A DNA stretch of 11,001 bases from an archaeon (lineage in GTDB: Archaea; Thermoproteota; Nitrososphaeria; Nitrososphaerales; CADDZS01), in contig JAJYUX010000053.1 in assembly GCA_021792315.1 (NCBI GenBank), positions 1 to 11,001 of the forward strand, given 5' to 3'. A program made the translations under genes and the position numbers. The notes under the pieces are model-generated. The model did no database searches and was not told the origin of the DNA. It was given only the letters and a program-made list of their open reading frames with translations. The first letter of the stretch is position 1. Every line of letters begins with the position of its first letter. This document shows positions 5,815-11,001 of the stretch, in pieces.

Positions 5815-5827
5815 TGAAATTATTTCA
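5815..5827. promoter_or_regulatory. Palindrome directly upstream of the DUF302 start
   Basis: TGAAAT-T-ATTTCA: two perfect 6-base arms around one base, touching the ATG at 5814. TGAAAT recurs at 5862-5867 within a TATA-like stretch (CTTATTATTT on the minus strand, 5864-5873), about 50 bases before the start. An operator with a second half site at the promoter would fit autoregulation. The arrangement (6-1-6 next to the start) mirrors that before the GerW-like gene, with a different sequence. Confidence 0.35.
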
Positions 5828-5922
5828 CTAGCATCCTTTCAAATCTATCAATCTCGTAAACTGAAATAATAAGTCTATCTCGGTTTTGCCATTCACGTGC
5901 AACACCCGTGGACCGGCTATTT

Positions 5923-5942
5923 TTGACCAATGTCAATTTGAC
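5923..5942. promoter_or_regulatory. Cluster of TTGAC/GTCAA repeats
   Basis: TTGAC-CAAT-GTCAA-T-TTGAC: three copies of one pentamer in alternating orientation, giving two overlapping inverted repeats, 109-128 bases upstream of the DUF302 start. It could bind a dimeric regulator of the DUF302-thioredoxin operon. The rest of 5815-6107 holds no gene I can support. Confidence 0.3.
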
Positions 5943-6107
5943 CCATTCTTTGTGCTCTGACGCTGAGATAGGTATGGAATGCTTTCGAACCATCATCAAA
6001 ACTACCTCCGCTCGAAGGGCCTCTTAACCGAGTCCGAGGGCAATGTTAGTGCTTACGGAGTACTGGCATGGAAAAAGAAGTCAATTACTCAGCGACTGAT
6101 CATTAAT

Positions 6108-7889
6108 CTACCGTTTATCCAAAGATTCCTCGATGTCCGGAGGCATCGAAGAGGTTGGAAGAACAGATTTCCTCAATTCCAGATACTCCACAATTGCATT
6201 GCGTGTGAGTGTACCGGTTATCTTTCCTGATCGCGAGCTAACCGCAGCTATGTCAGTTCGGTTTTCGAGCATTTCATGCATCACTTCGTCGAGTTCATCG
6301 CTATCTCTTACAACCAGTGCGCCCTTCAAAGGCAATGAGTCCACACTTGTAGACTCGCGCTTCTCCATCGGTACTTTGAGTACGTCTTCAAGAGATACGA
6401 TCTTGGCTAAGCCTTTTTCATCGACCACAACGACGAAAGTAGATCTCTGTCTCAAGAACTCCTCCATGATTTGAGTGATACTCGATTTTGATGACAGTGG
6501 GGTAATCTCGGTGGTCAGTGCTTCTTTTGCCTTGACCCCAAGCAGTTCATGAACATGAACCTCTTCCATCAATCTTTGCTTGTCAGATACCGTGTGCTCC
6601 CCCGAGACTATGTATGCCACGAAGGAAGCTATCATCGCCGGAACTAGGTAGCTTACGCTGCCAGTCGTATCACCGACGAAGGTAACGGCTGCTAGCGGCG
6701 TCTTGTATCCTGCGCTCATGAAAGCAGCGATACCGACGCTGGCGAACAGTGTCACGTCACTATGCGTCAACACGCCGAACAATGATCCCACCAATGAGCC
6801 GAAGACAACCAGAGGAAAGAAGATCCCGCCCACTGCCCCAGATGCTAGAGTGAACGTAGTCGCTATCATGCGCAACACAATTATCGCGATGAGGAACTCT
6901 GCCCCGAAACTTCCCAGCAAACTCCCTTCTATGAGGAAGTAACCCGCACCATAAGTATAGGGGGAGTGATAAGAAAACCGTACCAATAACGCGATTAAAC
7001 CTATCACCAGACCTCCAATGAAATATCTCAGCATGAATGGAATTTTCCTTTTGGAATAAGTCCGGCGAACATAGTGATAGAACATCGAAAAGCCGACTGC
7101 AACCAAACCTATTATGATCCCCAACAATGCGGAGAGTGCTGTCGCAGTCAGATTGACACTTGGCGAAACCGGAAATCCGAAGAGAGGCTGAAAACCTTCA
7201 ACCGACGCGAAAGTGACGTAAGATACGACCCCGGAAATTATTGAGGGAAGAAAAGCTTTCCTCGCGATGTCGTCCTTGTAGGGAACTTCCAGAGCAAAAA
7301 CTATACCTGTCAGAGGGGCCTTGAATATCGCAGCTATGCCAGCTGACGCCCCTGCCAAGAGCATTATTCTCAGATCCTCTTGAGTGAGCCCGAGGCGTTC
7401 CCGAAAGTGCTTCCACAGCCAAGAGCCAGCAACGCTGCCTGCGTTTATGCTAGGACCTTCAAGCCCAGCCGAACCTCCGAATCCAATCGTGAAGATTGCT
7501 GCAATGAACTTCACAAAACCTTCTTTGACCTCCATCGGCGTTCTGTTCTCGTGGTAGTGGCTGAGCACTTCTTCCGTCCCGCTCGACAACGGCTGGGAGG
7601 CAAACTTTCTCAGCAAAAGGCCAACCATTATCATTCCGACAAACGGGATAGCGAACGACAAAGCTGGCGACAAGTTATACAGTCTCACGTTGATTCCTGT
7701 GAATGACTCGTCGCCAAACTGATTTCCGAGGAGAAAGACCCTGATTATGAAATCTAGAACGATAACGGCAGAGCCTGTAACAATTCCGATCAACCCCGAT
7801 ACTATCAGCCACTTGCGCACATATTCTCTGAAGGGGCCTTTGCCAATCGGAAAGATCTCGATCAAGGATTGACGATACTTCGAGTTCAT
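6108..7889 (-). CDS. CLC-type chloride channel/transporter with C-terminal CBS pair
   Basis: The open frame gives 598 residues from a GTG at 7904; I prefer the ATG at 7889 (593 residues), as neither has a clear ribosome binding site. Residue numbers below count from the GTG. The membrane domain (about 30-435) has many hydrophobic segments and the CLC anion-path motifs: SSGTEEVL (107-114), GSAGLEGPS with gating glutamate E149, and SGAVGGIFFP (355-364). CBS domains follow at about 462-510 and 522-575; they bind adenosine nucleotides in related proteins and tune gating. The segment FALEVPYKDD puts valine (207) where E. coli ClC has its proton glutamate E203. Near the end, SGEHTVS replaces the region with the anion-binding tyrosine. 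Both differences suggest a channel-like rather than exchanger-type protein; this rests on alignment by eye. It is transcribed away from the propeller gene. Confidence 0.93.
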   Translation of the reverse strand: MNSKYRQSLIEIFPIGKGPFREYVRKWLIVSGLIGIVTGSAVIVLDFIIRVFLLGNQFGDESFTGINVRLYNLSPALSFAIPFVGMIMVGLLLRKFASQPLSSGTEEVLSHYHENRTPMEVKEGFVKFIAAIFTIGFGGSAGLEGPSINAGSVAGSWLWKHFRERLGLTQEDLRIMLLAGASAGIAAIFKAPLTGIVFALEVPYKDDIARKAFLPSIISGVVSYVTFASVEGFQPLFGFPVSPSVNLTATALSALLGIIIGLVAVGFSMFYHYVRRTYSKRKIPFMLRYFIGGLVIGLIALLVRFSYHSPYTYGAGYFLIEGSLLGSFGAEFLIAIIVLRMIATTFTLASGAVGGIFFPLVVFGSLVGSLFGVLTHSDVTLFASVGIAAFMSAGYKTPLAAVTFVGDTTGSVSYLVPAMIASFVAYIVSGEHTVSDKQRLMEEVHVHELLGVKAKEALTTEITPLSSKSSITQIMEEFLRQRSTFVVVVDEKGLAKIVSLEDVLKVPMEKRESTSVDSLPLKGALVVRDSDELDEVMHEMLENRTDIAAVSSRSGKITGTLTRNAIVEYLELRKSVLPTSSMPPDIEESLDKR

Positions 7890-7951
7890 TCTGTATGGAA
7901 ACACGCTCAGTTAGTTTGAACCGTCTTCATTCCAATCGTCCAAATGCACGC

Positions 7952-7960
7952 TTTAAAAAC
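7952..7960. promoter_or_regulatory. TATA-like box in the divergent intergenic region
   Basis: TTTAAAAAC, the same nine bases as in front of the ABC operon (9772-9780). Its A/T core is nearly symmetric (TTTAAA), so it could serve the CLC gene on the minus strand (leader about 35-40 bases to the ATG at 7889) or the propeller gene on the plus strand (leader about 90 bases). Confidence 0.4.
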
Positions 7961-8048
7961 GCCATGCTCGAAAGTGCATTCGGCACCCCCAATAGCAAAT
8001 CTGGAGAAGAATTTTGGTCTGAAAGCCTTAAGAAAATTCCGACAAGAA

Positions 8049-8070
8049 TAGTGGCCGCAGGACTCGAACT
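8049..8070 (-). other. tRNA 3'-end-like fragment
   Basis: Read on the minus strand, the run TTCGAGT-CCTGC-GGCCACT-A has the order of a tRNA 3' part: T-loop, 3' strand of the T-stem, 3' strand of the acceptor stem, discriminator base. The bases before the T-loop (ACTAG) do not pair with CCTGC, and no D or anticodon arm is present, so this is not a tRNA gene. Such fragments can mark the att site left when an element integrates into a tRNA gene. A chance match is quite possible. Confidence 0.25.
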
Positions 8071-8072
8071 AG

Positions 8073-9725
8073 TTGTCTAGATTGCGCTATTTTCTTTCTA
8101 TAGGCTTGATACTTTTGCTAGTATTCAGTTTTGGCCTAAGCACCTATGATCATCAGTTCACATATTCCGACTCATCTGCTTCGACTGCCGTACCCGCGTT
8201 GATGCACAACTACAAAATCATCCAATATCCTTTGCCAAAAGGTTCGTCGCAGCCTTGGGGTATGACTGTAGATAGCCAAGGAAGAGTCTGGTTTGTTGAG
8301 GAACAAACAAACCAAGTTGGAATGTTCGATCCTCGGAACTCCTCGTTTGCAGAATACAATGTTACAACTCCGAACTCTTTACTGGAAGAAATCACGGCTG
8401 CACCAAATGGCAATGTTTGGTTCACAGAACTCACCGGAGAAAGTCTCGGGCAATTGAACCCAGCTTCCGGTGTAATCCGCGAATACGGGATGCCCAGAGG
8501 ACCAGACAATCTTCCGTGTGGTCCGATAGGGGTCACAGCATCTTCAAACGGAAACATTTGGGTAACTTGTGAATTTTCAAACCAAATAGACGAGTTCTTT
8601 CCATCAAATTCTAGTTTCCTGTCATTCGATCTTCCTGTTTTCTTTTCGGCTCCTCTGGATATTGTCTTTGATCACGGCGGAAATTTCTGGTTCAGCGCAG
8701 CCGACTCCGACATGATAGGATATGTGACAGTTGCAGATCTGAAAAATGGAACTAGCAATGGCATAAATGAATTCGCTCCGACAAATCAGACATATCTAGT
8801 CACAATTACAAACTCCCAAGTTCCAAACGCGTCAGATCTAACGGCTACGCCCCCTGGAGTGAAGATTGTCTCCAGCATACAAACTCCCAGCGAGATAGCT
8901 CTCAGCCCAGACGGAAGCTCATTGTGGATAACCGAGCACGTGGCAAGCTCATTCGATCGGTACAACATAAACAGCAAGAGTCTGATAAAATACTGGACTT
9001 CTCAAACCTATAGCTCGTCTTACACAACTTCACTACCCAACGGCATTGCGGTAGATGCTGCAAACCACGTTTGGATAGCAGAACATTACGGGAACAAGAT
9101 CGCAGAGTTCAATCCCGATACTGGTCAGATGGTCGAATATCCAATTCCTTGCTGCGGAAATGGGATAGCTGGCACATTATATCTTGCCCTTGGACTGAAC
9201 GGATCTGTCTGGTTCACGGAATTCTACGGAAACGCGATAGGTGAACTTGTTCCTCAAAGTACTTTCCAACCAATCTCACTTTCGCTCGAAAACACAACAG
9301 CCTCGGTCAGCTCGTACGGAGAAGTAAGAATTCCTGTCCAGACCTCTTTGAATAATTCGAGTATGAACTCCGTGAAGGTGACTTTCTTTATTTCAGGTAT
9401 TTCAACGACTGGAAAGATGGAGAGTTCCACTGCTCTCTTTGATCCACCCTCCGTATCGCTTACAAGCGGCGGAAATCTTAGCACAACCCTTGACATCAAG
9501 ACAAACGGTCTCAATCCTGGAACGTATTACTTGACGGTTGGAGGAAAACTATCCACGACAGGTGTAATCTATTCGACCATATTGAAACTCGTAGTGTCGC
9601 CTGATTCTTCCAAAACCTTGTTGGTCGAAGGAGCTATCGCAGGGTCAGTCGCATCAGTTGCAGTAGTCGGAGCTCTGGTAGTTATCTCAAGACGGCCAAA
9701 GATACGAAGGAACAAACGCAGATGA
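8073..9725 (+). CDS. Secreted, membrane-anchored Vgb-like seven-bladed beta-propeller protein
   Basis: 550 residues. TTG at 8073 follows an in-frame TAG directly and is the first possible start; TTG at 8082 is the alternative, and the first ATG (residue 44) would lose the signal peptide. Residues 1-22 form a signal sequence (LRYFLSIGLILLLVFSFGL). Seven repeats end in a W-[FIV]-x-[TSAV] motif: VWFVEEQTNQVG (72), VWFTELTGESLG (115), IWVTCEFSNQID (162), FWFSAADSDMIG (205), LWITEHVASSFD (284), VWIAEHYGNKIA (333), VWFTEFYGNAIG (379). This is the virginiamycin-B-lyase-like/NHL propeller pattern. An Ig-like segment follows (about 398-509), then a membrane helix (517-538) and a basic tail. Many Asn-X-Ser/Thr sites suggest an exported glycoprotein. 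True streptogramin lyase activity is doubtful; a binding or surface role is likelier. Confidence 0.88.
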   Translation: MSRLRYFLSIGLILLLVFSFGLSTYDHQFTYSDSSASTAVPALMHNYKIIQYPLPKGSSQPWGMTVDSQGRVWFVEEQTNQVGMFDPRNSSFAEYNVTTPNSLLEEITAAPNGNVWFTELTGESLGQLNPASGVIREYGMPRGPDNLPCGPIGVTASSNGNIWVTCEFSNQIDEFFPSNSSFLSFDLPVFFSAPLDIVFDHGGNFWFSAADSDMIGYVTVADLKNGTSNGINEFAPTNQTYLVTITNSQVPNASDLTATPPGVKIVSSIQTPSEIALSPDGSSLWITEHVASSFDRYNINSKSLIKYWTSQTYSSSYTTSLPNGIAVDAANHVWIAEHYGNKIAEFNPDTGQMVEYPIPCCGNGIAGTLYLALGLNGSVWFTEFYGNAIGELVPQSTFQPISLSLENTTASVSSYGEVRIPVQTSLNNSSMNSVKVTFFISGISTTGKMESSTALFDPPSVSLTSGGNLSTTLDIKTNGLNPGTYYLTVGGKLSTTGVIYSTILKLVVSPDSSKTLLVEGAIAGSVASVAVVGALVVISRRPKIRRNKRR

Positions 9726-9770
9726 TATGCCGTCTTTACAGAAAACTAATGGACTCAATAGTCTGCAACA

Positions 9771-9780
9771 TTTTAAAAAC
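9771..9780 (+). promoter_or_regulatory. TATA box of the ABC exporter operon
   Basis: TTTTAAAAAC, 72-81 bases before the ATG at 9852. Transcription would start near 9800, giving a leader of about 50 bases. It shares TTTAAAAAC with the box at 7952. Confidence 0.45.
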
Positions 9781-9816
9781 TGCGCGAGGGAAGAGCTCGT
9801 AATCTGGTCAACAGCT

Positions 9817-9826
9817 TGAGATCTCA
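9817..9826. promoter_or_regulatory. Perfect 10-bp palindrome in the ABC operon leader
   Basis: TGAGATCTCA, 26 bases before the ATG and downstream of the probable TATA box. This is a suitable place for a repressor operator, as drug-exporter operons often have one. The rest of 9726-9851 holds nothing else I can name. Confidence 0.25.
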
Positions 9827-9851
9827 TTTCATTTCCGAGTAGATTCATCAT

Positions 9852-10811
9852 ATGTCAGTTAACGAGGCAATACGCACAGAAAGTCTGACCAAAGTCTACC
9901 CGGGAGGAATAGTTGGTGTTGACCATGCGTCATTTGCGGTAAATCGTGGTGAGATATTTGGATACCTTGGACTCAATGGAGCTGGCAAGTCGACAACTAT
10001 CAAGATGTTGACTACTCTTATTTCTCCGACTTCAGGATCCGCGCACATCTTCGGGTACAGCATCGCTAAGCAAGGATTGCAAATCAGGCGTCGCATCGGA
10101 GTTGTACAACAACAAGAGAGTTACGACAGAAATTTGAAAGTCGAGGCATCTTTGAAGCTGTATGCTTCTTTATGGGGGATCGAGAGCGAAGAGGCCGAGA
10201 GGCGCATCAATTTTCTTGCAGAGAAATTTGACCTAAAAGACACCCTGAAGCGAAAGATCCGCTGGCTTTCCTATGGGCAGAGAAGAAGGCTTCAAGTTGC
10301 CCGCGAGTTCCTGCACGATGCAGAGCTATTGATTTTGGACGAGCCTACTGTAGGGATGGACGTGTTGGCAAGACACGCCTTTCTTGAATACTGCAAAGAA
10401 CTTGCAAAGAATGGGACAACCATCTTCTTCACCACTCATGTCGTGTCTGAAGCTGAATATTTGTGCGATAGAGTTGCCGTGATACATCGCGGAAAGATAA
10501 TAGCTCTAGATACGCCCAGAGAGCTGAAGAAGAAGTATACTGACATCAGGGGGGTATCCGTGGTTTTGAAAAACAGAGCGGATGCTGAAAGACTCTTTGC
10601 AGATCTCAACCCCTCCCGTGTTGCGAAAAAATCGTTCGTTTCAGATAGCTCTGAAATTCGTGTATCTAGCGACGAACCATTCCAAGTGGTCAATGATATA
10701 TCCAGATTGATTCTGTCGAGAGGTTACGACGTTGAAACGGTTTCAGTAACTGAACCATCGCTCGAGGACGTAATTGTCAGGCTCGTGGAAGAAGAAAGTA
10801 AAGGGAACTGA
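9852..10811 (+). CDS. ABC transporter ATPase (DrrA/CcmA-like exporter type)
   Basis: 319 residues from an ATG at 9852. All nucleotide-binding motifs are present: Walker A GLNGAGKST (40-48), Q-loop VVQQQES (84-90), signature LSYGQRRR (139-146, LSYGQ instead of LSGGQ), Walker B LLILDEPTVGMD (159-170) and H-loop TTHVVSEAE (194-202). The about 95-residue C-terminal extension, with YDVETVSVTEPSLEDVIVRL near the end, is typical of ATPases of the daunorubicin-resistance and antibiotic or lipid export group. The protein sits on the cytoplasmic face and powers the ABC-2 permease encoded six bases downstream. The substrate is unknown; the neighbouring secreted propeller gene reads in the same direction but is separated by 126 bases and its own promoter-like box. 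Confidence 0.95.
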   Translation: MSVNEAIRTESLTKVYPGGIVGVDHASFAVNRGEIFGYLGLNGAGKSTTIKMLTTLISPTSGSAHIFGYSIAKQGLQIRRRIGVVQQQESYDRNLKVEASLKLYASLWGIESEEAERRINFLAEKFDLKDTLKRKIRWLSYGQRRRLQVAREFLHDAELLILDEPTVGMDVLARHAFLEYCKELAKNGTTIFFTTHVVSEAEYLCDRVAVIHRGKIIALDTPRELKKKYTDIRGVSVVLKNRADAERLFADLNPSRVAKKSFVSDSSEIRVSSDEPFQVVNDISRLILSRGYDVETVSVTEPSLEDVIVRLVEEESKGN

Positions 10812-10817
10812 TTTTCA

Positions 10818-11001
10818 ATGCAGACTTCGTTTCCGAGAAACGTACTAAAGCTCACCAGCAGAAACTTTAGAGCATCGCTAGACCGAGAGTTCCTTGTTAT
10901 CCAGCTTGTCCTTCCTCTGTTCTTTATCTTTGTAGCCGGCTTCGGTTACGGCTTGATCGTGCAAGGGGTAGAAGGTGTTCCTTACGAGACTTTCTTGGCG
11001 A
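10818..11001 (+). CDS. ABC-2 type permease, 5' part only
   Basis: ATG at 10818, six bases after the ATPase stop; the frame is open to the right edge (61 codons). The N-terminus is short and basic (MQTSFPRNVLKLTSRNFRA), then REFLVIQLVLPLFFIFVAGFG gives the first membrane helix, and the visible part ends in GVPYETFLA, the pattern just before the APG motif common in ABC-2 permeases. Together with the ATPase it would form an exporter. The rest of the gene is outside the window. Confidence 0.85.
   Translation, partial: MQTSFPRNVLKLTSRNFRASLDREFLVIQLVLPLFFIFVAGFGYGLIVQGVEGVPYETFLA

Noticed and set aside
5979..6230. Plus-strand frame of 83 codons starting MLSNHHQNYLRSKG
   Set aside because: The first 40 residues look somewhat protein-like, but the frame overlaps the end of the CLC gene by about 120 bases on the opposite strand and has no known motif.
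8049..8100. Complete tRNA gene on the minus strand
   Set aside because: Only the 3' portion resembles a tRNA; the T-stem does not pair and there are no anticodon or D arms.

Overview
The window looks archaeal. Short A/T boxes of the TATA type (TTTAAAAAC at 7952-7960 and 9772-9780) stand in front of two genes, some genes have GGTGA-type ribosome binding sites, and the thioredoxin starts with a charged helical extension of a kind common in archaea. A large secreted beta-propeller of the virginiamycin-B-lyase-like type with a C-terminal membrane anchor is also present. A Nitrososphaeria-like (Thaumarchaeota-related) host is my best guess, but this is inference from gene families. No rRNA, complete tRNA or CRISPR array was recognised.

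Layout. 1-393 (-): 5' part of a RibD/dihydrofolate-reductase-like gene that runs off the left edge. 394-779: no convincing gene. 780-1823 (-): IS110-family transposase broken by one amber codon, followed upstream (1824-2151) by a non-coding, hairpin-rich stretch where an IS110 bridge RNA would be expected. 2152-3055 (-): squalene-cyclase-like (prenyltransferase-repeat) protein broken by a stop codon and a frameshift. 3059-3273 (-): probable frameshifted remnant of another gene. So 780-3273 is a zone of gene decay around an insertion sequence.

3335-4645 (-): compact operon of a GerW/YtfJ-like protein, a DUF2953 membrane protein (the YtfI partner in Bacillus) and a small third protein that looks like a diverged GerW paralogue. 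This is the most interesting unit: a gene pair known from spore formers, apparently in an archaeon, with an extra partner. 4944-5814 (-): DUF302 protein followed by thioredoxin, a likely redox operon. 6108-7904 (-): CLC-type chloride channel/transporter with two CBS domains.

7905-8072: divergent promoter region. It also holds a short stretch resembling the 3' end of a tRNA. 8073-9725 (+): secreted seven-bladed propeller protein with a TTG start. 9852-11001 (+): ABC exporter operon, with an ATPase and the start of its ABC-2 permease.

How they may work together: the GerW/DUF2953 operon, the CLC protein, the anchored propeller and the ABC exporter all point to the cell envelope, and the Trx/DUF302 pair to thiol redox control. 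These links are inferred from position only.
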